NCBI RefSeq assembly: GCF_021129195.1
Contig: NZ_JAJOHW010000093.1
Span: forward strand, 1-64,000
Direction of reading: 5' to 3'
DNA from: Chromobacterium aquaticum
GTDB lineage: Bacteria; Pseudomonadota; Gammaproteobacteria; Burkholderiales; Chromobacteriaceae
DNA: 64,000 bases
Part shown: positions 37,897 to 49,972 of the stretch, one piece after another
Numbering within the stretch: position 1 is the stretch's first letter
Layout: every line of letters begins with the position of its first letter
Made by a program: the position numbers and the translations under genes
The notes under the pieces: generated by a model
What the model saw: the letters and a program-made list of their open reading frames with translations, nothing else
Told to the model about the DNA's origin: nothing
Database searches by the model: none

Positions 37897-40053
37897 ATGG
37901 CAACCGGCATTGAGGATGAAATCGACTACGACGCCCTGATCGACAGCGAAGCGCAAGCGTTCTTCGAGTCGGTCGCGCGTTATCTCAAGCCGGAAGACGT
38001 CCAGCTGTTGCGGCAGGCTTTCGAGGTCAGCCGCGCGGCCCATGAAGGGCAGACCCGCAAGAGCGGCGAGCCCTACATCACCCATCCGCTGGCGGTGGCC
38101 GGCATGCTGGCCGAGTGGCGGCTGGACGTGCAGGGTCTCGCCGCCGCCTTGCTGCATGATGTGCTGGAAGACACCGGCGTCACCAAGCCGACGCTGATCG
38201 AGAAGTTCGGCAAGATCATCGCCGATCTCGTCGATGGCCTGTCCAAGCTGGAGCGGCTGGAGTACCAGACCAAGGAAACCGCGCAAGCGGAAAGCTTCCG
38301 CAAGATGGTGCTGGCGATGGCGCGCGACATCCGCGTCATCATCGTCAAGCTGGCTGACCGGTTGCACAATATGCGCACGCTGGACTCCATGCGCGAGGAC
38401 AAGCGCCGCCGCATCGCGCTGGAAACCCTGGAAATCTACGCGCCGATCGCCAACCGCATCGGCCTGAACAAGGTTTACCGCGAGCTGCAGGACCTGGCGT
38501 TCAAGCACTTGCATCCGCATCGCTATGGCGTATTGTCCAAGGCGGTGCGCGCCGCGCGCGGCAATCGCCGCGAAGTGGTGACCAAGATTTTGCAATCGGT
38601 CAGCCAGAAGCTGGTGCAGAGCAATATCGAAGCCACCATCAAGGGGCGGGAAAAGAACCTCTACAGCATCTACAAGAAAATGCAGGAGAAACACCTGTCG
38701 TTTTCCGAGGTGCTGGACATCTATGGCTTCCGCGTCGTCGTCAACGACATTCCCGGCTGCTATCTGGCGCTGGGCGCGTTGCACAGCCTGTACAAGCCGA
38801 TTCCCGGCAAATTCAAGGATTACATCGCCATTCCCAAGGGCAATGGCTACCAGAGTTTGCACACCACCTTGTTTGGCCCCTATGGCACGCCGGTGGAAAT
38901 GCAGATCCGTACCCGCGAGATGAACAGCGTCGCCGAGGCCGGCGTCGCCTCGCACTGGATGTACAAGAGCGGCGACGGTGTCAATACCGCGCAGCAGCGC
39001 ACCCATCAGTGGCTGCAGAAAATCCTCGACATGCAGGAGGAGAGCGACGATCCGGTCGAGTTCCTCGAGCACATCAAGATCGATCTATTCCCGGACGAGG
39101 TCTATGTGTTCACGCCCAAGGGCAAGATCATGGTGATGCCGCAAGGCGCCACTCCGGTGGACTTCGCCTACGCGGTGCATACCGATGTCGGCCACCGCTG
39201 CATCGCCGCCCGCGTCAACCACGCGCTGGTGCCGCTGCGCACCGTGCTGCGCAATGGCGACACCGTGGAAATCATCACCTCCACCCAGGCCAAGCCCAAT
39301 CCGTCCTGGCTGACCTTCGTGCAAAGCGGTCGCGCCCGCTCCGGCATCCGCAATTATCTGAAGAGCCTGCAGCAGGAAGAGGCGGTGGGTCTGGGCGAGA
39401 AACTGCTGAAGCAGGCGATAGGCGCGCTGGCGGTGACGCCGCTGGCCTTGAGCGATGAGTTGTGGGTGGAGTATCTGGCCGCCTTCGGCGAGAAGCTGGC
39501 TTCGCACAAGGAAGTGCTGGCCGACATCGGCGCCGGCAAGCTGATGCCCATCGTGGTGGCGCGACGCTTGCTGGAACTGGCCGGCGAACGCTTGGGCGAG
39601 GAAGTGAAAGTGGGGCCGGTGACCATACGCGGCAACGAGGGCGGCATGGTGCAGCTGTCGCCGTGTTGCAATCCGCTGCCGGGCGACGACATCCTCGGGG
39701 TGATCACCAAGGGCCAGGGTCTGGTCATCCACCGCAAGGGCTGCCCGAACGCACGGCGCGCCGATCACGACAAGCTGCTGGACGTCAACTGGGAAGCGCA
39801 GCGCGACCGCATGTTCGGCGTCACCGTCGGCGTGTTGTCCCGCAACGAGCGCGGCGCGCTGGCCGATATCGCCACCGCGATCTCCCAGGCCTCGGCCAAT
39901 ATCGAAAGCGCCGACACCCAGGACAGCAGCCGCGATGGCGACGGCTTGTTCAATATCCACTTCCGCTTGCAAGTGGAAGGCGTCGAACATCTGGAGCGGG
40001 TGCTGGGCGCGATCAGGCTGCTGCCGGTGGTGCAGCGCGTGCAACGGAGATAA
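37897..40053 (+). CDS. spoT: Bifunctional (p)ppGpp synthetase/hydrolase
   Basis: Controls the stringent response alarmone. 718 residues. Domains in order: HD hydrolase (about 40-200) with intact His-Asp in L-L-H-D-V-L-E-D-T, synthetase (about 230-350) with the G-Y-Q-S-L-H-T loop, TGS (about 390-450), helical/zinc-finger region with C-C-N-P-L-P-G-D near 590, and a C-terminal ACT domain (about 640-718). The intact HD motif supports hydrolase activity. Start ATG 37897. thiS begins three bases after its stop. Confidence 0.96.
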   Translation: MATGIEDEIDYDALIDSEAQAFFESVARYLKPEDVQLLRQAFEVSRAAHEGQTRKSGEPYITHPLAVAGMLAEWRLDVQGLAAALLHDVLEDTGVTKPTLIEKFGKIIADLVDGLSKLERLEYQTKETAQAESFRKMVLAMARDIRVIIVKLADRLHNMRTLDSMREDKRRRIALETLEIYAPIANRIGLNKVYRELQDLAFKHLHPHRYGVLSKAVRAARGNRREVVTKILQSVSQKLVQSNIEATIKGREKNLYSIYKKMQEKHLSFSEVLDIYGFRVVVNDIPGCYLALGALHSLYKPIPGKFKDYIAIPKGNGYQSLHTTLFGPYGTPVEMQIRTREMNSVAEAGVASHWMYKSGDGVNTAQQRTHQWLQKILDMQEESDDPVEFLEHIKIDLFPDEVYVFTPKGKIMVMPQGATPVDFAYAVHTDVGHRCIAARVNHALVPLRTVLRNGDTVEIITSTQAKPNPSWLTFVQSGRARSGIRNYLKSLQQEEAVGLGEKLLKQAIGALAVTPLALSDELWVEYLAAFGEKLASHKEVLADIGAGKLMPIVVARRLLELAGERLGEEVKVGPVTIRGNEGGMVQLSPCCNPLPGDDILGVITKGQGLVIHRKGCPNARRADHDKLLDVNWEAQRDRMFGVTVGVLSRNERGALADIATAISQASANIESADTQDSSRDGDGLFNIHFRLQVEGVEHLERVLGAIRLLPVVQRVQRR

Positions 40054-40056
40054 GAC

Positions 40057-40260
40057 ATGCTGACACTTAGGATCAACGGCGAGAGCCGGCAGTTGGACGC
40101 GGTGGCCTGCGTGGCCGACCTCGTGGTGGCGCTGGGCCTGAGCGGCAAGCGCGTGGCGCTGGAAAAGAATGGCGAGATCGTGCCGCGCAGCCAATACCCG
40201 AAGGTGGGGCTGGCGGACGGCGACGAGCTCGAAATCGTAGTGGCCGTCGGCGGAGGCTGA
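40057..40260 (+). CDS. thiS: Thiamine biosynthesis sulfur carrier ThiS
   Basis: Ubiquitin-like sulfur carrier for thiazole synthesis, 67 residues. The C-terminus ends in Gly-Gly (V-A-V-G-G-G), the site of adenylation and thiocarboxylation, and a central L-N-x-x-x-V-P-R-x-x-like pattern ([12 protein letters not shown]) is present. It starts three bases after spoT, so it is probably transcribed with it, and thiG follows 25 bases later. No TPP riboswitch precedes it. Confidence 0.92.
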   Translation: MLTLRINGESRQLDAVACVADLVVALGLSGKRVALEKNGEIVPRSQYPKVGLADGDELEIVVAVGGG

Positions 40261-40285
40261 GCGGCAAGCTGACAGAGGTGCAGAA

Positions 40286-41080
40286 GTGGCGGATCAACTG
40301 ATCATCGCAGGCAAGGCCTATAATTCGCGTTTGCTGGTGGGTACCGGCAAATACCGGGATTTCGAGGAAACCGCGCAAGCGCTGGATGCGTCCGGCACCG
40401 AAATCGTCACCGTCGCGATTCGCCGGGTCAACCTGGGGCAGAATGCCGGTGAGCCCAATTTGCTGGACTTTTTGCCGAAAAACCGGTATAACCTTCTCCC
40501 CAATACGGCGGGATGCTATTCCGCCGATGACGCCATTCGTACTTTGCGTCTGGCCAGGGAGCTTCTGGATGACCATCGTTTGGTCAAGCTGGAAGTGCTT
40601 GGCGACCCGAATACCTTGTTCCCCAACGTCAGGGAAACGCTGAAGGCCGCCGAAGTGCTGGTCGCCGAAGGTTTCGACGTGATGGTGTATACCTCGGATG
40701 ATCCCATCATCGCCCGCGAGCTGGAGCAAATGGGCTGCTGCGCCATCATGCCGCTGGCCAGTCTGATCGGCTCTGGCATGGGTATTTTGAATCCGTGGAA
40801 TTTGAAGTTGATTATCGAGCAGTCCAGGGTTCCCGTGCTGGTTGACGCTGGCGTTGGCACCGCGTCCGACGCGGCGATCGCCATGGAGTTGGGCTGCGAT
40901 GGCGTGCTGATGAACACCGCGATTGCCGCCGCGCAACAACCGGTGTTGATGGCGCATGCCATGAAACAGGCTGTAGAAGCAGGCCGCTCGGCATATCTTG
41001 CCGGCCGGATGCCGAAACGTTTTTATAGTGCAGTACCTAGTTCTCCTAGTGAGGGGGTGATTTCTTCCGCCAAGCCGTGA
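40286..41080 (+). CDS. thiG: Thiazole synthase
   Basis: Builds the thiazole phosphate moiety of thiamine from DXP, ThiS-thiocarboxylate and dehydroglycine. 264 residues. The Schiff-base lysine is in V-K-L-E-V-L-G-D at about residues 98-105; G-C-C-A-I-M-P-L and G-T-A-S-D-A-A-x-A-M-E follow. GTG start at 40286 with an AGAGG site. Third-position base use becomes more AT rich in the second half than in neighbouring genes, but the frame is intact. Confidence 0.96.
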   Translation: MADQLIIAGKAYNSRLLVGTGKYRDFEETAQALDASGTEIVTVAIRRVNLGQNAGEPNLLDFLPKNRYNLLPNTAGCYSADDAIRTLRLARELLDDHRLVKLEVLGDPNTLFPNVRETLKAAEVLVAEGFDVMVYTSDDPIIARELEQMGCCAIMPLASLIGSGMGILNPWNLKLIIEQSRVPVLVDAGVGTASDAAIAMELGCDGVLMNTAIAAAQQPVLMAHAMKQAVEAGRSAYLAGRMPKRFYSAVPSSPSEGVISSAKP

Positions 41081-41209
41081 TGCGTAAAGCGCCACAGATT
41101 ACTTGGTCGGAACGCTTCAGACTTTTCCAAACCGCGTAACGTTGTTAAAATGCTGTTTTTTATAGCTCCAGTCACGTCTGGACGCTAGGAACTAAGGATA
41201 CTTGATTCA

Positions 41210-41422
41210 ATGCCGAACATTCGTGTTAAAGAGAACGAGCCGTTTGAAGTTGCAATGCGCCGCTTCAAGCGCGCAGTGGAAAAAACCGGTCTGCTGACCG
41301 AACTGCGCGCCCGCGAGTTCTACGAAAAACCGACTGCCGAGCGCAAGCGCAAGCACGCTGCCGCGGTTAAGCGCCACTACAAGCGCATCCGCAGCCAGAT
41401 GCTGCCGCCGAAACTCTACTAA
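41210..41422 (+). CDS. rpsU: 30S ribosomal protein S21
   Basis: Small basic ribosomal protein, 70 residues, beginning [13 protein letters not shown] and ending in a Lys/Arg-rich tail. First gene of the classical macromolecular synthesis series rpsU-(yqeY)-dnaG-rpoD. It is followed by an internal terminator that lets it be made in excess over dnaG. Confidence 0.98.
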   Translation: MPNIRVKENEPFEVAMRRFKRAVEKTGLLTELRAREFYEKPTAERKRKHAAAVKRHYKRIRSQMLPPKLY

Positions 41423-41446
41423 GAGTTCCTCCGGTCAGTAAGCAGG

Positions 41447-41470
41447 ACCGCAGGCCTAGCCTGCGGTTTT
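41447..41470 (+). terminator. Terminator after rpsU (probably leaky)
   Basis: ACCGCAGGC (41447-41455), loop CTA, GCCTGCGGT (41459-41467), then TTT. The short T run suits partial read-through into yqeY-dnaG-rpoD. Confidence 0.75.
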
Positions 41471-41610
41471 GCCATTTGTAGTTTCCCGTTTGCAGACTCT
41501 GACGGCATGGGTTTTGGATCAGCCCAAAATCAATGTCATCAGGGTTTGAATCTCTATCTGTGCGCACTTGCCGCCCGCGACGGGTGGCGGTCTTCTCCGG
41601 AAAGCTAGCA

Positions 41611-42057
41611 ATGAGCCTCAAACAGCGAATCAGCGACGACATGAAATCTGCGATGAAAGCGCGGGAAAGCGACAAATTGGCGGCCATCCGCCTGTTGCTG
41701 GCTGCCATCAAGCAGAAGGAAGTGGACGAGCGCGTGGAGCTGGATGATGTCGGCATCGTCGCCGTCATCGACAAGATGCTCAAGCAGCGCCGGGATTCGG
41801 TCAGCCAATACGAAGCGGCTCAGCGCCAGGATCTGGCGGACAAGGAAAAATTCGAGATGGACGTGCTGATGGCCTATATGCCGCAGCAATTGTCCGCCGA
41901 TGAGATCGACGCGCTGGTGGCCAAGGCCATCGCCGACAGCGGCGCCGCCGGTATGCAGGACATGGGCAAGGTGATGGGCCTGTTGCGGCCGCAACTGGCC
42001 GGCCGCGCCGACATGGCGCTGGTATCCGCCCGCATCAAGGCCAAGCTGGCCGCCTGA
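41611..42057 (+). CDS. yqeY: GatB/YqeY domain protein
   Basis: 148-residue protein of the YqeY family, two helical domains, resembling the tRNA-binding tail of GatB. Starts M-S-L-K-Q-R-I-S-D-D-M-K-x-A-M-K-A-R; the frame is open upstream but homology begins at 41611. Its exact role is not established. Located between rpsU and dnaG, as in many beta- and gammaproteobacteria. Confidence 0.92.
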   Translation: MSLKQRISDDMKSAMKARESDKLAAIRLLLAAIKQKEVDERVELDDVGIVAVIDKMLKQRRDSVSQYEAAQRQDLADKEKFEMDVLMAYMPQQLSADEIDALVAKAIADSGAAGMQDMGKVMGLLRPQLAGRADMALVSARIKAKLAA

Positions 42058-42100
42058 GCCGGATTCGGGCCGCGCAGGCGGCCCGCCTTGGTGACGCTTT

Positions 42101-43885
42101 TTGATTCCTCAGGATTTCGTTGATCAGTTGTTGTCCCGCGTCGATATCATCGACGTGGTGGATCGTTACGTCCCCTTGAAGAAGGGCGGCCAGAACTATC
42201 TGGCCTGCTGCCCCTTCCACAAGGAAAAGTCGCCATCGTTCACGGTGAGCCAGTCCAAACAGTTCTATCACTGCTTTGGCTGCGGCGCGCATGGCTCGGC
42301 CATCGGCTTCGTGATGGAATACCAGGGGCTGGGTTTTGTCGATGCCGTCAAGCTGCTGGCCGAAGGCGTCGGCATGCAAGTGCCGGACAGCCGCGCCCAC
42401 GCCAACCCGGAAGCCAGCCGCGCGGCGCGCGAGCGCAAGCTGTCGCTTGAGCAGATGATGCAGATGGCCGCAGGCTACTACAAGCAGCAGTTGAAATCCG
42501 CTCCCAACGCCATTTCCTATCTGAAAGGGCGGGGTTTGAGCGGAGAAGTGGCCGCCCGTTTCGGGCTGGGCTACGCGCCGGATGGCTGGCAGAGCCTGGA
42601 AGCGGTATTCCCCGACTATCAGGACGACAAGCTGATCGATACCGGCCTGGTCATCGTCAATGAGGAAAAGGGCCAGCGTTACGACCGCTTCCGCGATCGG
42701 GTGATGTTCCCGATTCGCAACCAGCGCGGCGCCATCATCGGCTTTGGCGGCCGAGTGATGGGCAAGGGCGAACCGAAATACCTGAACTCGCCGGAGACGC
42801 CGCTGTTCGAGAAGGGCCGCGAGCTGTATGGCTTGTACGAGGCACGCCAGGCGATACGGGATAAAAACCGCGTATTGGTGGTCGAAGGCTATATGGACGT
42901 GGTGGCGCTGGCGCAATTCGGCGTCGCTTACGCGGTCGCCACGCTGGGCACCGCCACCACCGGCGAGCACGCGCGCAAGCTGATGCGCCATGCGGACCAA
43001 GTCTATTTCTGCTTCGACGGCGACAAGGCCGGACAGAAGGCGGCGTGGCGGGCGCTGGAAAACAGCCTGCCACAATTGCAGGATGGCAAGGCCTTGAATT
43101 TCCTGTTCCTGCCGCAGGAACACGATCCGGACAGCTATATCCGCGAGTTTGGCGCGGAAGCGTTCGAAAAAGTATTGGAAGAACAGAGTCTGCCTCTGTC
43201 CGTTTACTTCACCCGCGAGCTGTGCCGCGAGGTGAACCTGACCACGCCGGAGGGCAAGGCCGACCTGATTCGCCAGGCCGCCCCCCTGCTGGCACAGATT
43301 GCCGCTCCGGCTCTCGGCTTCATCATCAAGAAAAGACTGGCGGAACTCGCCGGTGTGGATGTCGACGAATTCGACATGTTGACGACAGGCCAGAAGAAAC
43401 CGGAGCGCAAGGGCAAGCGGGAATACCGTTTGCCGGAGGCATCGCATCGCCCACCTCAGGCGTCCATTGTGACGCGGCTGATCAAATGGCTGCTGCTGAA
43501 CCCGGCTTGGGCCGGCGATGTGCGTTTGCCGGACAGCATGGCACTGTCCGATGAGCTTGCTTGTTTTGCCATGTTGGCCGAATGCGTGCAAGGGCACGAC
43601 CAGCCGCCGAATACGGCGCAATTGATGGAAAGCCTGCGTGGCACTCCATATGAAGGGCTGGTGGATAGTGTTCTGCAGCAGGCCATGCAGGATCCGGACG
43701 AGTTTGCCGATCCCAGCGAGGAAGACAGACAGCAGTTTCAGGACGGCGCGGCCAAGCTCCTGAAAATGATGCGTCAAACTCAGGTGGAGCGGCTAAAACA
43801 AAAAGACCGGAACGAAGGCCTGACTCCGGAAGAAGTCAGATTGTTAGGGGAATTGCTGCGGGATTTGCTGGCGCCGAATGTTTGA
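42101..43885 (+). CDS. dnaG: DNA primase DnaG
   Basis: Makes RNA primers for replication. 594 residues. The zinc-binding domain has C-C-P-F-H-K-E-K and F-H-C-F-G-C-G at about 38-62 (written F-Y-H-C-F-G-C-G here), the RNA polymerase core and Toprim domain have V-V-E-G-Y-M-D-V at about 263-270, and a C-terminal helicase-binding domain closes the protein. The start is a TTG at 42101, with GGTGA eight bases upstream; no ATG or GTG exists in this frame nearby. A rare start codon would keep primase levels low. Confidence 0.95.
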   Translation: MIPQDFVDQLLSRVDIIDVVDRYVPLKKGGQNYLACCPFHKEKSPSFTVSQSKQFYHCFGCGAHGSAIGFVMEYQGLGFVDAVKLLAEGVGMQVPDSRAHANPEASRAARERKLSLEQMMQMAAGYYKQQLKSAPNAISYLKGRGLSGEVAARFGLGYAPDGWQSLEAVFPDYQDDKLIDTGLVIVNEEKGQRYDRFRDRVMFPIRNQRGAIIGFGGRVMGKGEPKYLNSPETPLFEKGRELYGLYEARQAIRDKNRVLVVEGYMDVVALAQFGVAYAVATLGTATTGEHARKLMRHADQVYFCFDGDKAGQKAAWRALENSLPQLQDGKALNFLFLPQEHDPDSYIREFGAEAFEKVLEEQSLPLSVYFTRELCREVNLTTPEGKADLIRQAAPLLAQIAAPALGFIIKKRLAELAGVDVDEFDMLTTGQKKPERKGKREYRLPEASHRPPQASIVTRLIKWLLLNPAWAGDVRLPDSMALSDELACFAMLAECVQGHDQPPNTAQLMESLRGTPYEGLVDSVLQQAMQDPDEFADPSEEDRQQFQDGAAKLLKMMRQTQVERLKQKDRNEGLTPEEVRLLGELLRDLLAPNV

Positions 43886-44051
43886 CGACGTCGCCTTACC
43901 GCGGCAGACCGCTTGGCGGCCGGGCATGCCCGGCGCGCCGACAAGCGATGCAGCGGCTTTTTGAAAGCGCCCCGCAGGGCTACACAAACAGCATTGCTTG
44001 CTTGTGTTATTATCAACTGTTTTTTTCGGCTTATTTCAAGCAGGAAGCGAA

Positions 44052-45983
<1,932 letters not shown>

Positions 45984-46026
45984 TCTGATTGCGACACCGG
46001 TCTAGGCTAATGGTCTGAACGGTATG

Positions 46027-46064
46027 AAAACCCCAAGCTGTCGGTATTCGGCGCTTGGGGTTTT
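46027..46064 (+). terminator. Terminator of rpoD
   Basis: AAAACCCCAAGC (46027-46038) with its complement GCTTGGGGTTTT (46053-46064), then GCTTTT. Confidence 0.85.
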
Positions 46065-46093
46065 GCTTTTGGGCTGTTATAATGCGCTGCTCT

Positions 46094-46172
<79 letters not shown>

Positions 46173-46215
46173 GGATTCCCGCAAATCGTGCGGCGGCGCA
46201 TGCCGCATGTAAAAC

Positions 46216-46248
46216 AAAAAGCCGACGATTCGTCGGCTTTTTGTTTTT
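46216..46248 (+). terminator. Terminator of the tRNA gene
   Basis: AAAAAGCCGACG (46216-46227), loop ATT, CGTCGGCTTTTT, then GTTTTT. The rest of the 291-base gap up to 46463 is AT rich near 46380-46440 and presumably holds the GntR-gene promoter. Confidence 0.85.
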
Positions 46249-46463
46249 CGGAACCGTGCCGCAGCCGCGACTCCGCGTTTGCTTCGCCATCGAACAGCCC
46301 ATCTCACTGAATTGATCTTCGCCTATTGATCTCCATGCCAAATGGACGTAGCTTTTAGCTATTCCCACGCCATACCGATGGCGAAAATCAATATACATGT
46401 AATTTTTAAGTTATCATCTAGCGTTTTGCGCATCGTCGCGCATTAGCATGTGGAAGAGACCGA

Positions 46464-47165
46464 ATGCCCCGGAAGGAAAAAAAGGTGGCAAGCAGCAACG
46501 CCACATTGGCCGAAAAAGTGTTTCTGGAGTTGCGGCGCGATATTCTGCTGGGCGTGTATCGCCCGTCGCAGAAGCTATTGCTGCATGAACTCAAGACGCG
46601 TTACGACGCCGGCGGCTCGCCGATCAGGGAGGCGCTGCTGCGTTTGAGCTGGTCCAAATACGTGGTGATGGAGCCGCAGCGCGGTTTCTGGGTGGCGCCC
46701 ATTTCCCGGCATGAGCTGCACGACATTCTGCTGGTGCGGCGGGCGCTGGCCGAAGAGGCGGTGAGGCGCTCGCTGGAGCAGGGCGACGAGGCCTGGGAAC
46801 TGGAGGTGCTGGCCAGCTACCACCGTTTGAGCCGCATTGATCTGGACGACCCGGAAGTGGATCTGCAGGCCTGGGCCGACCGCCACATGGCGTTTCACCT
46901 CGCCATCATCAGCGGCAGCCATTCATCGGTGATCCTGGATTTGATGGAGTCTTTGTACAACCGCCTGGAGCGCTACCGCCATATCTGGTTCGATCCGGCG
47001 CTGCCGGCTTCCAAGCGCTACAGCGACGAAGGCGAGCACACCGCCATCATGCAGGCGGTGCTGGCCAGGGATGCCGATTTGACGCTGCAATTGCTGGATC
47101 AGCATTATTCCCATGTGATGCGCGTGGTGGAAGGGCTGAGCGCGGAGACTTTCCCTTCCGGCTGA
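46464..47165 (+). CDS. GntR family (FadR/FCD type) transcriptional regulator
   Basis: 233 residues. The N-terminal winged helix (about 15-80) has the G-S-P-I-R-E-A-L-L-R-L motif, and the C-terminal all-helical FCD ligand domain has D-x-x-F-H and the later H-x-x-I-x-x-A-V-x-x-x-D segments that bind metal and carboxylate ligands. An overlapping start at 46450 in another frame is spurious. It is convergent with tyrS, and its target is not evident; organic or amino acids are usual ligands. Confidence 0.85.
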   Translation: MPRKEKKVASSNATLAEKVFLELRRDILLGVYRPSQKLLLHELKTRYDAGGSPIREALLRLSWSKYVVMEPQRGFWVAPISRHELHDILLVRRALAEEAVRRSLEQGDEAWELEVLASYHRLSRIDLDDPEVDLQAWADRHMAFHLAIISGSHSSVILDLMESLYNRLERYRHIWFDPALPASKRYSDEGEHTAIMQAVLARDADLTLQLLDQHYSHVMRVVEGLSAETFPSG

Positions 47166-47274
47166 TGCCGCGTCTCCCTATCTATTTAAACGCTAGCCGC
47201 GATCCGGCCGCCGCGCGGCGGCCGGATGCCATTCCAGCCTGGAGCCCGCGGCAGCGGATTTCAGGCTGGCTCGC

Positions 47275-48549
<1,275 letters not shown>

Positions 48550-48571
48550 ATCGTTGTACCTCCATGATTGC

Positions 48572-48598
48572 GATGCGCGGCGTTTACGGCCGCGCATC
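48572..48598 (-). promoter_or_regulatory. Hairpin in front of tyrS
   Basis: Ten-base-pair stem (48572-48581 with 48589-48598), seven-base loop, ending about 13 bases before the tyrS ribosome site on the minus strand. A second stem, CGGCGC/GCGCCG, lies just upstream near 48600-48620. No T run. It may tune tyrS translation or stabilise the tyrS message. Confidence 0.5.
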
Positions 48599-48621
48599 CG
48601 GACGACGGCGCGGACGCGCCG

Positions 48622-49851
48622 TCAGAACACGGGCAGCAGCCCCTGCATCACCAAGAGCTGGAACAGAATGATGGCGATGCCGGCGCCGCCTATCGCCCAG
48701 TGCAGGGTGCCGCCGCCGCTGACTTGATAGCTGGGCTGGTAATCTTCCTGGCGGCGCAGCTTGATCAGCGCCAGCGCCGGGAACAGGATGGCCAGGATCA
48801 CCAGGAAGATGGCCGCGGCGCCCAGCGCGGCGACGAAGCCGCTGGGGAAGAACAGCGCGAATCCCAGTGGCGGCAGATAGGTGATCAGCGCGGTCTGCAG
48901 GCGCTGGCGGGTGTCGTCGCTGCGTTTCAGCGTGCTGGCCATGGCGTCGAACAGGCCGAGCGATACGCAAAGATAGGACGTGAACAGCGCGATGGACGAG
49001 AAGGCGGACAGCAGTGAGGGGACCTGCGGCGTGGGCACCAGCGCGTGGAACTCGTCCAGGAACATGCCCACCGAGCCGTTATGCGAGGAAATGGCCTGGA
49101 AGCTGTGGCTGCCGTAGCGCGGCAGCGCGCCCAGGGTGTTGAACACCCACAGCAGATAGATGCCCATCGGGATCAGGCTGCCGGCGATGAACACATTGCG
49201 CAGCGTGCGCGGCTGGTCGCGGCCCAGGTATTTGACCATGCTGGGCACGCTGCCGTGGAAGCCGAAGGCGGTCAGAAACATCGGGATGGCGGCCAGCATG
49301 TATTTGGCCGAGTCCGAGTTTTCCGACAGATTGCCGGTATCGACATAGGGCTGGATCACGGTGCTGAGCGTGAGGAAGATCAGGACATTGAGGCTGAACA
49401 GCAGCCGGTTGACCTTGTCCACCGCATTGGTGCTGACGAAGACGATGCCGCCTATCAGCAGGGTGAAGGCCAGCGATACCAGGGCCGGGGACAGCGACAG
49501 GCCCAGGTACTGGTGCAGATTGGATTTATAGGTGGAGCCGCCGCCGGAAATGTAGGCGGAGGAGAGCGCGTAGAGCAGCAGCAGCAGGCTGGCGTTGATC
49601 AGATAGCTGCCCTTGGTGTCGAACAGCGCCTTGGCGATGGCGTCGAAACCGTAGCCTTCGGGGAAGGACAGACAGACCTCGAGCAGCATCAGCCCGGTAT
49701 AGGTCATCAACATCCAGATCAGAAACAGGGTCAGGCAGGCATAGCCGAAACCCATGCCGGCGGAAACCAGCGGCAGCGCCAGCATGCCGGCGCCCAGCAT
49801 GGTGCCGGAAATCAGCAAGGTGGCGCCTATGGCCTTGAAATTGACTTGCAT
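48622..49851 (-). CDS. Aromatic amino-acid transporter, HAAAP family (TyrP/Mtr-like)
   Basis: 409 residues, eleven predicted membrane segments, proton-driven uptake of tyrosine (or tryptophan). N-terminal G-T-M-L-G-A-G-M-L-A-L-P at about 16-27, F-G-F-H-G-S-V-P-S near 200 and the F-x-x-F-x-x-I-A-x-x-T-S-Y-L segment are typical of TyrP. The following tyrS and nearby tyrosine decarboxylase favour tyrosine. The gene follows a terminator, so it starts a second transcript with tyrS. Confidence 0.88.
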   Translation of the reverse strand: MQVNFKAIGATLLISGTMLGAGMLALPLVSAGMGFGYACLTLFLIWMLMTYTGLMLLEVCLSFPEGYGFDAIAKALFDTKGSYLINASLLLLLYALSSAYISGGGSTYKSNLHQYLGLSLSPALVSLAFTLLIGGIVFVSTNAVDKVNRLLFSLNVLIFLTLSTVIQPYVDTGNLSENSDSAKYMLAAIPMFLTAFGFHGSVPSMVKYLGRDQPRTLRNVFIAGSLIPMGIYLLWVFNTLGALPRYGSHSFQAISSHNGSVGMFLDEFHALVPTPQVPSLLSAFSSIALFTSYLCVSLGLFDAMASTLKRSDDTRQRLQTALITYLPPLGFALFFPSGFVAALGAAAIFLVILAILFPALALIKLRRQEDYQPSYQVSGGGTLHWAIGGAGIAIILFQLLVMQGLLPVF

Positions 49852-49937
49852 GGGGAATCCTCAACCATCCTTGATGAAGAGAAGGATGCGTTCGTAAAAG
49901 CCGGACAAACTCATAGTCAGCGTTGGGTCTGGTAATG

Positions 49938-49965
49938 AAAAAAAGCTCCCGGCCAGGCCGGGAGC
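49938..49965 (-). terminator. Terminator after the tyrosine decarboxylase gene
   Basis: On the minus strand, a nine-base-pair stem (49957-49965 with 49945-49953) followed by seven Ts (49944-49938). It separates the antiporter-decarboxylase unit from the transporter-tyrS unit. Confidence 0.85.
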
Positions 49966-49972
49966 GCTTGTA

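Noticed and set aside
40000-40060. TPP riboswitch ahead of thiS-thiG
   Set aside because: thiS starts three bases after the spoT stop, leaving no room, and no thi-box sequence was seen in the spoT 3' end.
41500-41560. tRNA 3'-end-like stretch (GGGTTTGAATCTC) between rpsU and yqeY, as from an attachment site
   Set aside because: No cloverleaf can be folded around it, and there is no integrase or other sign of an island nearby.
43998-44051. Longer rpoD start giving a hydrophobic N-terminal extension
   Set aside because: The extension is unlike sigma-70 region 1.1, and the ATG at 44052 has a proper AGGAAG site.
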